Shown here piece after piece: positions 7,773-15,791 of a stretch of 23,474 nucleotides of DNA. The notes under the pieces are model-generated. The model ran no database searches, was not told the origin of the DNA, and saw only the letters and a list, made by a program, of their open reading frames with translations. The stretch lies in the NCBI GenBank assembly GCA_964371655.1, contig CAYJOD010000099.1:1-23474 (forward strand). Reading direction: 5' to 3'. The translations under genes and the position numbers were made by a program. Source of the DNA: CAZGSN01 sp964371655 (GTDB lineage: Bacteria; Desulfobacterota; Binatia; HRBIN30). The stretch's first letter is position 1. Each line of letters begins with the position of its first letter.

Positions 7773-9236
7773 CTACTGTTCCGGCGCACTGGCGGCGCTG
7801 CGGCCGGCCTTGCGGCCGAAGAAGGTGCCGTCGCCGAGGGAGATCCCGCTACAGTAGCCGGGCGCGGCAAGCCCGGAGGTCGTGCGTCCCGCGGCGTAAA
7901 GGCCGGGGATGATCTTGCCGTCGGGATTGAGCACCTCGCCGGAGGGCAATGTGTGCAGGCCGCCGAGAGTAAACGTCGCCCAAATGATGTTGTCGGTACG
8001 GCAATCGACCGCGGCGAACGGCGCGGCATCAAGGGGTTTGAGCAGTACCTTGCGCTTGTGGAACAGCGGATCCTCTCCCCGCGCCGCGAAGCGATTGTAG
8101 TACTCCACCGTCTGCTGCAGCGCGCCGGGCGGCAGCTCCAGGCTGCGCTCGAGCTCCTCAATGGTCTCCTCGACGGCGGTCGGCTCCATCACCACGAGAT
8201 TCCGTTCGAAGACCTCGTTGTCGAGGATCAGGTACATGCGGGCGTCGTGCTTGAACAGCCACTGCTGACCGATGTGGCCGTAGTAGGTGTCCTCGTTGAT
8301 GAAGCGCTGGCCAGAGCGGTTGACCAGAATCCCGCGCATGAGCCGATGCGGCGGCGTCAGCGGCACGGCCACCTCGGCGGCGTCCATGTGGATGGTGTCG
8401 GCACCGGCGCCCATGGCCATACGGATCGCGCGGCCGTCGTCGCCGTCGACGCCGAGCTTGATCGAGCACGGCGCGATCAGCGGCGTGTGGCGCGCGACCA
8501 TCTCCGGATTCATGACGAAGCCGCCCGCCGCCAGCACGATGCCGCGGCGTGCCCGCACCAGACGGGTGCGGCCCTCTTGCGACACCACCACCCCGACAAC
8601 TCGACCGGCGCTGTTCACCACCAGGGTCTCGACGCACGCCTCACACTCGACACGCACGCCACAGGATTCGACCGCGGCGGTCAATTTCTGCATCAGGAAG
8701 CCGCCGCCGGCCGCTGTATGTTGCGGCTTGTGCCCGCGCGGGGCGGGCTTGGCGATGAGGTTGAAGGGGTGACCGTCTTCGCCGCCGGTGTACACCAGGC
8801 AGTCGTCGGTCGGCGCCTCCGAACCCGGTTCCGGGTAGAAGCTCATCTTGAAAGGGACGCCATGATCGACGAACCATTGGAAGTGCGCCACGCTCTCGTC
8901 GCAGTATACCCGCACCTTGGCAGCGTCGGCGCCAGAGCCCATGGCGGCCATGAGGAACTTGAACATCTCTTCGGGCGTGTCCTCGAAGCCGCAGGCCTTC
9001 TGCACCGGGGTACCGCCGCCCATGTAGATCTGGCCGCCGGACATCGCGGAGGTACCCCCGCCCGTGCAGGCGCGCTCGAGGAGCAGCACATCGGCACCGG
9101 ATTCTCGGGCCTCGATCGCCGCACACGCACCGGCGCAGCCGAAACCAACGACGACGACGTCGGCCTCCAGATCCCATTTGCGTATGCTGGCGGCCTTGCG
9201 AATCGTCGAGGGGTTTACGCGCTTGTCGTTGCTCAT
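7773..9236 (-). CDS. FAD-dependent oxidoreductase, fumarate reductase/KstD-like flavoprotein
   Basis: A 487-residue flavoprotein of the FAD_binding_2 superfamily (succinate dehydrogenase/fumarate reductase flavoprotein and 3-ketosteroid dehydrogenase relatives). The dinucleotide-binding motif is GFGCAG (31-36), followed by Glu54 at the end of the second strand. The family sequence GGTSAMSGGQIYMGGG follows, then LAAGGFVMNPEM in the middle and PGLYAAGRTTSG...GISLGDGTFFGRKAG near the C terminus, which closes the FAD site. The electron acceptor and substrate cannot be read; desaturation of steroid- or terpenoid-like ketones is one possibility. No twin-arginine or heme domain is seen, so it is probably cytoplasmic. 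Start ATG 9236 has only a weak G-rich ribosome site. It is divergent from the SDR at 9435, with a 198-bp shared promoter gap. Confidence 0.85.
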   Translation of the reverse strand: MSNDKRVNPSTIRKAASIRKWDLEADVVVVGFGCAGACAAIEARESGADVLLLERACTGGGTSAMSGGQIYMGGGTPVQKACGFEDTPEEMFKFLMAAMGSGADAAKVRVYCDESVAHFQWFVDHGVPFKMSFYPEPGSEAPTDDCLVYTGGEDGHPFNLIAKPAPRGHKPQHTAAGGGFLMQKLTAAVESCGVRVECEACVETLVVNSAGRVVGVVVSQEGRTRLVRARRGIVLAAGGFVMNPEMVARHTPLIAPCSIKLGVDGDDGRAIRMAMGAGADTIHMDAAEVAVPLTPPHRLMRGILVNRSGQRFINEDTYYGHIGQQWLFKHDARMYLILDNEVFERNLVVMEPTAVEETIEELERSLELPPGALQQTVEYYNRFAARGEDPLFHKRKVLLKPLDAAPFAAVDCRTDNIIWATFTLGGLHTLPSGEVLNPDGKIIPGLYAAGRTTSGLAAPGYCSGISLGDGTFFGRKAGRSAASAPEQ

Positions 9237-9434
9237 TTGACCCCCAGGAGTTGGCGTCGAATCTGGTTATGTCAAGCTGGTCCGCCCTTTTGTTCATCAA
9301 GACCGGGGTGAACGAGGTGGCCTCAAGAACCGATAGGGCGCGCAGCCGCGAAAGGTGGCGGCTGCAACCTTTCGTCGCCAACCCTTGAATCGCGAGCAAC
9401 GACTCTCCATTCTCCGACGCCCGAGGGAGCACAT

Positions 9435-10394
9435 ATGGCAAAATGGACAGAAGCGGACGTCGGCAATCAAGCTGGTCGCACCGTGCTCGTGACCGGCGCC
9501 AACAGCGGCATCGGCTGGGACACCACCAGAGTCTTGGCCGCCAAGGGGGCGAAGGTCCTGCTCAGTTGCCGCAGCCCGCAACGCGGAGAGGACGCGATTC
9601 GACGTCTTCGCGACATCGAACCAAATGCGCAGGTTCAATTCCTGCACATGGACCTCGCCGATCTCGACTCCGTGCGTGAGGCCGCCACTCGGGTCCAACG
9701 TGAGCATGCTACTCTCGACCTGCTCATCAACAACGCCGGCCTGATGGCAACGCCGCAGCAACGCACCGCGCAGGGCTTCGAGATGCAGCTCGGGGTCAAT
9801 CACCTCGGTCACTTCGCGTTGACCGGGCTCCTGCTCCCGCAGCTGCTGCGCACGCCAAGATCCCGGATCGTCACGGTGAGCAGCAACGGTCATCGACCCG
9901 GGCAAATCCATTTTGATGACCTGCAGTGGCAGACGAGCTACAGCCCGTGGGCGGCGTACTTTCAGAGCAAGCTGGCCAACCTGTTATTCACCTACGAGCT
10001 ACAGCGAAAATTGTCGGCTGCCGGCAGCACGACCACGGCGCTCGCCGCACACCCCGGCGGATCGAAGACCAACCTCGGGAATGAAAACCCCGGCGGCTTC
10101 TTCAACACGCTGCTGGTCAAGTCGCGCCCGCTGATCGAACGGTTTCTGTTGCAGAGCTCGGCGATGGGCGCCCTACCAACGCTGCGGGCGGCGGTGGATC
10201 GGAACGCTCAAGGCGGCGAGTACTATGGCCCGGATGGGATCGCCGAGCAGATGGGACATCCGATCCGAGTCAAATCGAGTCGGCGCTCGCACGACCCCGA
10301 AACGGCGGGACGACTGTGGCAAATGTCCGAGGATCTCACCGGTGTGAAGTACGACTTCACGGTGCACTGCGGGGCAGTGGTCAGTGGTCGGTGA
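9435..10394 (+). CDS. SDR-family oxidoreductase, retinol dehydrogenase/WWOX-like
   Basis: A 319-residue short-chain dehydrogenase with all core motifs: TGANSGIG (20-27), NNAG (99-102), catalytic Ser150 and Tyr175/Lys179 (AYFQSKLAN). The length and the sequence LINNAGLMATP...GVNHLGHFALT match the retinol-dehydrogenase-like subgroup, which reduces or oxidises hydrophobic alcohols and aldehydes with NADP(H). Start ATG 9435 follows a GAGGGA site. The last codons (GAVVSGR and the stop) lie inside a dispersed GGTCAGTGG-type repeat beginning at 10371, so the native C terminus has probably been replaced by repeat-encoded residues. The nitroreductase and chromene-carboxylate isomerase nearby suggest a general redox/catabolic neighbourhood rather than one operon. 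Confidence 0.88.
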   Translation: MAKWTEADVGNQAGRTVLVTGANSGIGWDTTRVLAAKGAKVLLSCRSPQRGEDAIRRLRDIEPNAQVQFLHMDLADLDSVREAATRVQREHATLDLLINNAGLMATPQQRTAQGFEMQLGVNHLGHFALTGLLLPQLLRTPRSRIVTVSSNGHRPGQIHFDDLQWQTSYSPWAAYFQSKLANLLFTYELQRKLSAAGSTTTALAAHPGGSKTNLGNENPGGFFNTLLVKSRPLIERFLLQSSAMGALPTLRAAVDRNAQGGEYYGPDGIAEQMGHPIRVKSSRRSHDPETAGRLWQMSEDLTGVKYDFTVHCGAVVSGR

Positions 10395-10908
10395 TCGGTG
10401 ATCGGTGGTCAGTGGTCAGGGGTCTGCGCCTGCAACTTGCGCTTGAGCGAGTTGGCAAGGCCGTTGAGCAGGCGGCCGCCTTCAGCCGCTAGCTCGAGCA
10501 ACTCCTCGGCCTGCTTTGCGGAGCAGTAGCCTTGTTCTTGCGCGATGATGATTTGCGTCTCGACTTCCATGAGGGACCCATAGGCGATGCTGACGTGCTT
10601 GAGGAATTCCTTGGTTGAGCTCCGGCCCTGACCCTCTGCGATGTTCGATGGTACCGAGACCAGCGCTCGCCGGATCTGGCTCGTCAGCGCATACAATTCG
10701 TCGCGGGGCCAGTCCCTGGTGGCAGCATAAACCGCTTGGACAAGGTCCATCGCCCTGCGCCAAACAACAAGCTCCCGGTAGCTCCGAATAAGCACTCTAC
10801 AATGATAGCTTGTAGCGTTTTGGGTGGCCAGTGGCCAGTGGTCAGTGGCCAGTCATCAGTGGCCGACTATCCACCGACCACTGATCACCGACCACTGGCC
10901 ACTGCCCC
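10371..10908. mobile_element. 538-bp unit with 38-bp terminal inverted repeats enclosing a four-helix-bundle gene
   Basis: Read inward, the left end (10371-10408) and right end (10908-10871) match at 35 of 38 positions (both start GGGGCAGTGG). Between them is only the S23-type gene. The right end contains a further palindrome of the same repeat (10823-10908). No target duplication is evident. The ends are low-complexity GGTCAGTGG-like text, also present at 12518-12540, so independent placement of two repeats is the alternative. Confidence 0.55.
10409..10795 (-). CDS. Four-helix-bundle protein, 23S rRNA intervening-sequence (S23/Avd-like) family
   Basis: A 128-residue all-alpha protein. The family signature is clear: SYRELVVWRRAMDLV at the N terminus, then ALTSQIRRALVSVPSNIAEG and EFLKHVSIAYGSLMEVETQI. 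Relatives are encoded within 23S rRNA intervening sequences of Leptospira and others, or resemble Avd of diversity-generating retroelements; they form basic pentameric bundles, and a nucleic-acid role is presumed but not established. The start is GTG 10795 by family alignment; no clear Shine-Dalgarno is seen. The last codons and stop lie inside the flanking repeat (QTPDH then TGA). It is boxed in by inverted repeats, and no rRNA is near, so it looks like a passenger of a repeat-bounded unit. Confidence 0.85.
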   Translation of the reverse strand: MLIRSYRELVVWRRAMDLVQAVYAATRDWPRDELYALTSQIRRALVSVPSNIAEGQGRSSTKEFLKHVSIAYGSLMEVETQIIIAQEQGYCSAKQAEELLELAAEGGRLLNGLANSLKRKLQAQTPDH

Positions 10909-11487
10909 ACGCAACGCGGCTTCGACAAAATCCAAGCGGTCGTTGCCCCAGAACATTTCCGTGCCGACGAAAAATGTCGGCGCGCCGAAGGCACCGCGTT
11001 CAACCGCCTCTTCGCTGTTGCGGCGCAGCACGTCTTTGATCTCCTGCGTCGCCGCACGTGCAAGGATCTCGGCGCCGGCGAGCCCGGCAGCGTCGATCTC
11101 GCTACGCAGGACTGCCTCGTCCGCCAGGTTCTTGCCGTCGACCCAAACGCCGCGGTACATGGCGCGGTGAAACTCGGCGAAGCGCGGCTCGCCGAGCGCG
11201 GCGACAGCGGCGCGCATGGCCGACAGGGTGTTGACCGGAAAGTACGGGCTCGGATTCAGCTCGACCCCGTAGCGCGCGGACCAGCGCCGCAGATCGGTCA
11301 TCATGTACGCACCCTTGTTGGGTACCGTGATCGGCGGCGAGTTCTTCGACGCCTTCATCACGCCACCGAGAAAGAATGGGCGGTAAACGATCTCGGCACC
11401 GGTGCGCTCGACGAGTGCGGAAAGCTGGGTATCCGCCAGGTAGGCAAACGGGCTCACGTAATCAAAGAAGTACTCGAGTCGCGGCAT
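10885..11487 (-). CDS. 2-hydroxychromene-2-carboxylate isomerase-like DsbA-fold protein
   Basis: A 200-residue thioredoxin-fold protein of the kappa-GST/HCCA isomerase family. The diagnostic active-site Ser is in DYVSPFAYLA (Ser12, replacing the DsbA Cys), and the cis-Pro loop is AFGAPTFFVG (167-176). Family enzymes isomerise 2-hydroxychromene-2-carboxylate in naphthalene-type degradation using glutathione, but many homologues act elsewhere. Start ATG 11487 is chosen because AAGGAGG lies 7 nt upstream; the open frame continues 25 codons further without support. The C terminus (GAVASGR and stop) is encoded by the same repeat family that ends the convergent SDR gene, in the same frame. Confidence 0.87.
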   Translation of the reverse strand: MPRLEYFFDYVSPFAYLADTQLSALVERTGAEIVYRPFFLGGVMKASKNSPPITVPNKGAYMMTDLRRWSARYGVELNPSPYFPVNTLSAMRAAVAALGEPRFAEFHRAMYRGVWVDGKNLADEAVLRSEIDAAGLAGAEILARAATQEIKDVLRRNSEEAVERGAFGAPTFFVGTEMFWGNDRLDFVEAALRGAVASGR

Positions 11488-11574
11488 CTGCAAACCTCCT
11501 TCGGCCTTTCTTAGTCTTTCATAGCGCGGGCTGACGCCCGCAAGCCAACGATCAATCTGCAATCTCGATAGAGT

Positions 11575-11663
11575 GTCATTCCGAGCCGTCGCACTTCCGC
11601 GGCGAGGAATCTTCCAGCACCACCGCCATTCCGCTGCAGATCCCTCGCCCTCGCTCGGGATGA
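11575..11663. repeat. Dispersed palindromic repeat, 'gtcattccgagc...gctcgggatga' family, copy 2
   Basis: This is the same left arm as at 2148 (one difference over about 34 bp) with the right arm gctcgggatga. It occupies the 277-bp gap between the isomerase and nitroreductase genes. Just before it, 11525-11543 holds a small gcgggctgacgcccgc hairpin. Confidence 0.72.
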
Positions 11664-11764
11664 CCGTTTGGGGTTCCGGTAAGATTCGCGCCTGCCGACA
11701 ACATTCGGAACGTTATTGGACCAGAATACAATTGCACCACCAGATGCAGCCGGCATATCCGCCC

Positions 11765-12418
11765 CTAGTCGAGTTTACGGCCCCAGGTGTCCACGTACGT
11801 GAACTCTCGCGATGGAATCCGCCGGGCCGGCTTGAAGTCCTCTCCGGTAAAGTACGCCACCGGCAGGAGCGCCGCCTGCGTGACGTTGTCGGGAATGCCG
11901 AGAACCGCCGCCGCTTCCTTCTCAAACATCAGGTGAATGGTCGTCCACGCCGCGCCGATCCCACGTGCCCGGGCCGCGAGCATGAACGACCACACCGCCG
12001 GAAGAATCGAGCCGTACAGCGACGCCTGGGCAAACTGCGGCGACGCCCCCTCGAAGCGGCCCTCGATGCACGGAATCAGCAGCACCGGCGCTTGCTCCAT
12101 GGTCTGAAGCAGATGGATCGATGAGGCGAGGACGTTTGGCCGCTGCCGCGTTCGAAGATCATCGGCGGGCCGCTCCGGCTGCGGCATCTGCGCGTAGATC
12201 TCGACGCCCTTGCGATACAAATCGGCGAGCTGTTTCTTCTTGTCCGCATCGGTGACGATGACGAAGGACCACCCCTGTTGATTGGATCCGGTCGGCGCCT
12301 GAATCGCGATCTCGATGCACTGCCGGATCACCTGCAGCGGCACCGGACGCGAGTAGTCCAGACGCTTGCGAACCGAGCGCGTGGTGGTCAGTAGTTTATC
12401 GACGGTAGCCAGGTCCAT
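11765..12418 (-). CDS. Nitroreductase-family FMN oxidoreductase
   Basis: A 217-residue protein of the nitroreductase fold, expected to bind FMN and use NAD(P)H. Visible family marks are RSVRKRLDYSRPVP (14-27, FMN phosphate binding), APTGSNQQGWSFVIV (41-55), GIGAAWTTIH near 153-162 (FMN-binding loop) and LLPVAYFTGEDFKPARR near the C terminus. It probably works as a dimer in the cytoplasm. Start ATG 12418 has GGAGG 5 nt upstream; the frame upstream to 12493 is not needed. Physiological substrates of this broad family (nitroaromatics, quinones, enones, dehalogenation) cannot be told apart from sequence alone. It stands alone on the minus strand, followed by a repeat-filled gap. Confidence 0.88.
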   Translation of the reverse strand: MDLATVDKLLTTTRSVRKRLDYSRPVPLQVIRQCIEIAIQAPTGSNQQGWSFVIVTDADKKKQLADLYRKGVEIYAQMPQPERPADDLRTRQRPNVLASSIHLLQTMEQAPVLLIPCIEGRFEGASPQFAQASLYGSILPAVWSFMLAARARGIGAAWTTIHLMFEKEAAAVLGIPDNVTQAALLPVAYFTGEDFKPARRIPSREFTYVDTWGRKLD

Positions 12419-12517
12419 CGTTACCTCCGTAGATTGTCGCGTTCGTGCGCGGCGAAACTCGGCGCCGGAGGGCCGCATAACAGCGGCGCGCAAACCGCAC
12501 CAGAGGGAGTGGGCCTG

Positions 12518-12705
12518 TGGTCAGTGGTCAGTGGTCGGTGCCAAAGCCAGCTCCCCTCGCCCGCGCCAATTCCGGCGCGGGAGAGGGTTAGGGTGAGGGC
12601 TCTTTCGAAGCATTGTCAAACTCGGATCCCTCACCCCCACCCTCTCCCGCGGGTATTGCGGGAGAGGGAGTGCTTCCAAAAACCGGCGCTGCTTGGGTTG
12701 CGGGC
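12518..12705. repeat. GGTCAGTGG array followed by composite REP/BIME-like repeat, copy B
   Basis: 12518-12540 carries three tandem GTGGTCA units like those bounding 10371-10908. The complete composite REP follows: one palindrome at 12549-12600 (gcccgcgccaattccggcgcgg core, then gttagggtgaggg) and an inverse one at about 12629-12670. The joining text resembles copy A and copy C. The gap 12419-12718 holds nothing else except a gcgggcataagcccgc hairpin at 12700-12716, abutting the GH51 start codon. Confidence 0.78.
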
Positions 12706-12718
12706 ATAAGCCCGCGCT

Positions 12719-14236
12719 ATGATGTTCCGAATGAATCTACCTCCGACCCGGCTTGATCTACGCGCAGACGACGTGATCGCACCCGTCGATCCTCGCCTCT
12801 TCGGCGGCCTCCTGGAGCACCTGGGGCGGGCGGTGTACGAAGGCGTGTTCGACCCGAAGAGCCGCCACGCCGACGCAGAGGGCTTTCGCACCGATGTTCT
12901 CGACGCCCTCGCCGCACTGCGCTTCACCGCCATGCGCTACCCCGGCGGCAACTTCGTTTCGGGCTACAACTGGCGCGACGGAGTTGGTCCGCGCGAGCTG
13001 CGCACGAGTCGATTCGAATGGGCGTGGACAAGCCGCGAGCCGAACAGCTTCGGGACCGACGAGTTCATGTCGTTGTCGAAGCGAATGCGTTGGACACCGA
13101 TGCTGGCGGTCAACCTCGGTCGCGGCCGCCCCGACGAGGCGCGGGCGCTGGTGGAGTACTGCAACGGCCCGGTCGGAAGCCGCGAAGGCGATCGCCGCGC
13201 CCGCAACGCCAGCACGGATCCGTACGGCGTCGGTCTCTGGTGCCTTGGAAATGAGATGGACGGCTGGTGGCAGCTGGGCCACGTGCCTGCAGACAAGTAC
13301 GCGGCCCGCGCCAAGGAAGCCGCCCAGCTCATGCGCGCGGTCGACCCGGGTATCGAAACCGTCGCCTGCGGCTCTTCGGATCCGCGCCTGCCGACGTACC
13401 CATCGTGGGACCGCACGGTGCTGAACGCACTTAGCAACGACGCTGACTATCTCAGCGTGCACCGCTACGCGCGGAACTTTCTGCGCGACTCGCGCACCTT
13501 CCTGGCGTTCGGCATTGCGATGGACCGAGAGATCGAGGAGCTCGACTCGATTTGCATCGAGGCGCAGCGCCGCAGCGGCAGCGCGAAACGAATGTACCTG
13601 AGCGTCGACGAGTGGAACGTCTGGTACCGCCACCTGTCGCCGATCGGATGGGGCAGGACGGCGCCGCATCTTCTCGAGGAGACCTACAATCTGGAGGATG
13701 CCCTCGTCGTCGCCGGCTTTCTCAACAACTTCATCCGCCACGCGGACATCGTGAAGATTGCCAACCTCGCGCAGATCGTCAACGTCATCGCACCGATCCG
13801 CACTCGCGGCGACGATTTGCTTCTGCAATCGATTTACTACGCGTTCCGCATGTTCTCGACGCGTCGCGATGGTGTGGCGCTGCGTGTCGCATGCGCCGGG
13901 CCGACCTATGGCAACCGCAAGTACGGTCAGGTCCCCTTCATCGACGCCAGTGCGATCCTCGGCGACGACTGCTTGCACCTCTTCGTCGTCAATCGCAGTC
14001 TCGACAGCGTCGCGCCGATCCAGATCGAACTGAGCGGCCGCACCTGCACCGGCGTTGCCAACGCGGAGTTGCTCTCCGGCCCGGGCGCCAAGGCGAGAAA
14101 CACGTTCTCCGAACCCAATGTCGTAGCCGCGTCGGGATTCGCCGGCCTGCGGACCTCTGCCGGCAGCGCCGAAGCCGAGCTTCCACCCCTATCGTTCCTT
14201 GCAGCTAGCATCTCCCTCAGCCCGCCCGAATCCTGA
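12719..14236 (+). CDS. abfA: Alpha-L-arabinofuranosidase, GH51
   Basis: A 505-residue glycoside hydrolase releasing terminal alpha-L-arabinofuranosyl groups from arabinan or arabinoxylan oligosaccharides by a retaining mechanism. Family marks are IDPRLFGG-like VDPRLFGGLLEHLG (23-36), RYPGGNFVSGYNWRDGVGP (73-91), the acid/base Glu179 in LGNEMDGWWQLGH, His248 in SVHRY, and the nucleophile Glu298 in SVDEWNVW. The length matches AbfA-type enzymes (about 500 residues), with the catalytic barrel followed by a C-terminal beta-sandwich. There is no signal peptide, so it probably acts on imported oligosaccharides. The start is uncertain: ATG 12719, 12722 and 12731 are all in frame, no Shine-Dalgarno is visible, and the region immediately upstream is repeat. 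No sugar transporter or regulator is adjacent. Confidence 0.9.
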   Translation: MMFRMNLPPTRLDLRADDVIAPVDPRLFGGLLEHLGRAVYEGVFDPKSRHADAEGFRTDVLDALAALRFTAMRYPGGNFVSGYNWRDGVGPRELRTSRFEWAWTSREPNSFGTDEFMSLSKRMRWTPMLAVNLGRGRPDEARALVEYCNGPVGSREGDRRARNASTDPYGVGLWCLGNEMDGWWQLGHVPADKYAARAKEAAQLMRAVDPGIETVACGSSDPRLPTYPSWDRTVLNALSNDADYLSVHRYARNFLRDSRTFLAFGIAMDREIEELDSICIEAQRRSGSAKRMYLSVDEWNVWYRHLSPIGWGRTAPHLLEETYNLEDALVVAGFLNNFIRHADIVKIANLAQIVNVIAPIRTRGDDLLLQSIYYAFRMFSTRRDGVALRVACAGPTYGNRKYGQVPFIDASAILGDDCLHLFVVNRSLDSVAPIQIELSGRTCTGVANAELLSGPGAKARNTFSEPNVVAASGFAGLRTSAGSAEAELPPLSFLAASISLSPPES

Positions 14237-14279
14237 CAGGCGGGTACAGGCGAAGGTGGTAATGAGTGCGATCAACGAA

Positions 14280-14317
14280 GTTGGAACCACGGATGGGCGC
14301 TGATGAACGCGGATAAG
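14280..14317. repeat. Single copy of the 'ttggaaccacggatg...gcggataag' repeat
   Basis: Near-identical to the arms at 5989-6025 and 6114-6150 and to 23434-23474. It abuts composite REP copy C directly. Confidence 0.75.
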
Positions 14318-15215
14318 ACCAGCTCCCCTGTCACCCTTCGACGCGGCTCAGGGCAGGCTTCCGGCGCGGGAGGGGGTTACGGTCACATCATTACACACAA
14401 CTCGGCATGCACGCGTATCTGGATTCTGGACCCCAAAGGGGTCGGAGAAATTAGCCGGTGGTTGAGCGAAGCGATACCACCGGATCATACGTGGCCCTCG
14501 TATTTCGCACCCCGGTCGGGGTGCAAGCACGTCGTGCTCAGCGGAGCAAAAAGGCTTTCGACAGCTGGCACCCCTACCGGGGTGCACGATATCCGGCCCC
14601 GTAGCCGGTGGTATCGGCCTGTGGCCTCAACCACCGGCTAATCGCTGTCATCCCTCCGGGATCCTCCGGAACACTCGGCTTAGTTCAACAATTCGTCGGG
14701 CCCGTGTGCAAGCAACACGCGGACCGTTTGGAGTTCCGTCTTTACGCCAATGCCGGTCGGTTAAGCCGTTTGAGCGGCCTGGGAGCGCCGACATCTTGTC
14801 GGCAAGGCGCCGGGAGGCGCCTCCGGAGGCAAGCGCACCGTGCCGCGCCCTTCAAAGAACGCTGCGGATTACCGACGGAAACCTCGCGGTGCGACGCTCC
14901 GCGTCGCATGCCGGCAGGATGCCGGCGCTCCCAGGCATGCCCTTAACCGACCGGCATTGGCCTTTAGGCGGTGCCAATTGGAACGCTGGCATTCCGCTGA
15001 GGCCGCCTAAAGGCGGAACTCCGAACCCGGAACCGAATTGTTGGGCAAAGCTGGGACACGCCCTAAGGCAGGGCTTCGAGTTGTGTGTAATGATGTGGGT
15101 TAGGGTGAGGGCCATCGGGTGGAGGAAGCATTGTGAAAAATCGGATCCCTCACCCCCCGCCCTCTCCCGCACTGATGCGGGAGAGGGCGTGCTTCCAAAT
15201 ACTGGCGCTGCTTGG
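14318..15215. repeat. Composite REP/BIME-like repeat, copy C, split by an insertion
   Basis: The left part (14318-14383, ending gcgggagggggttacggt) and the right part (15098-15215, beginning ggttagggtgaggg) together reproduce copies A and B. Between them sits a 714-bp element. The left half also carries a ccctgagc...gaaggg-type insert (about 14332-14358). No gene is present from 14237 to 15277; small frames in this 1 kb are repeat artefacts. Confidence 0.72.
14384..15097. mobile_element. 714-bp MITE-like nested element with 21-bp terminal inverted repeats
   Basis: Perfect terminal repeats (acatcattacacacaactcg plus one outer C) lie at 14384-14404 and 15077-15097. They are flanked by ggttacggt (14375-14383) and ggttagggt (15098-15106), a 9-bp duplication with one mismatch; uninterrupted copies of the host repeat have this text once. 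Inside are further palindromes: the attagccggtggttg / caaccaccggctaat unit (about 14450-14642), caacaattcg / cgaattgttg (14686-14695 and 15035-15044), a 'ggagttccgtcttta' pair, a 'gggagcgccgacatcttgtc' pair, and cctttaggcgg / ccgcctaaagg (14961-14971 and 15004-15014). No ORF is present. Confidence 0.7.
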
Positions 15216-15277
15216 GTTGGGCCACCGCACTCCCTAGCCCTTTGAGTTTCATGTCTGCCCGACCTAGGGTGGCCGAC

Positions 15278-15721
15278 ATGAACCGACTCATCGAACTTGT
15301 CTTTGGCCCGTTACTCACCGTGCACCAATGGATCTACGAGCACAGCGATGGGCGGATTGGCGCGAGCCTCGGTGGCCGGCCGATGCTCCTCTTGCGCACC
15401 GTTGGCCGCCGCACCAAGGAGCCACGCACCGCCGCGCTGCTTTACGTGCCTGAGGGCGACGCGTACGTGGTGATCGCATCGAAGGGCGGCGCGCCCCAGC
15501 ACCCGGGCTGGTTCCACAATCTCAGCGCTCAGCCAAAGGTCGAAATCCAGGTGGGACGCGAGCGCATCCCGGTGCGCGCCCGCGTGGCCGAAGGCGAGGA
15601 GCGAGCGCGACTATGGGCCCGCGCCGACGAGATCAATCAGGGCCAGTACGCCGCGTACCAGTCGCGCACCAGCCGCGTGATCCCGGTCGTGGTGCTCGAG
15701 CGCATGCCATCGAAGCATTGA
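15278..15721 (+). CDS. DDN-type deazaflavin (F420)-dependent nitroreductase-like protein
   Basis: A 147-residue split-barrel protein of the DDN/F420H2-dependent quinone reductase family. The family signature is RTVGRRTKEPRTAALLYV (40-57) and IASKGGAPQHPGWFHNLSAQPKVEI (66-90). Mycobacterial relatives use F420H2 to reduce quinones and nitroimidazoles; whether this organism makes F420 cannot be judged from the window, and a flavin cofactor is possible. Start ATG 15278 has AGGGTGG a few bases upstream; ATG 15251 in the same frame would add nine residues, and the longer frame from 15212 runs into repeat sequence. It converges on the small ribbon-helix-helix gene. Confidence 0.85.
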   Translation: MNRLIELVFGPLLTVHQWIYEHSDGRIGASLGGRPMLLLRTVGRRTKEPRTAALLYVPEGDAYVVIASKGGAPQHPGWFHNLSAQPKVEIQVGRERIPVRARVAEGEERARLWARADEINQGQYAAYQSRTSRVIPVVVLERMPSKH

Positions 15722-15791
15722 GGGCGCACGTCTAGGAGCGATGCAGCGACCCGGGGTTCGTCGTCGACGGCGGACAAACTGAGACGAGCCG

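Noticed and set aside
7316..8161. Upstream extension of the SDR frame to 541 codons
   Set aside because: Ser/Arg/Pro-rich text crosses the MITE-like element and the end of the flavoprotein gene; the ribosome site supports ATG 7315.
7092..9311. Plus-strand 739-codon open frame
   Set aside because: It is antisense to the flavoprotein and part of the SDR. His/Arg/Asp-rich composition is typical of an antisense frame in high-GC DNA.
9297..9911. Minus-strand 204-codon frame
   Set aside because: Antisense to the SDR at 9435, with no recognisable domain.
12758..13978. Minus-strand 406-codon frame
   Set aside because: Antisense shadow of the GH51 gene, which has all its catalytic motifs on the plus strand.
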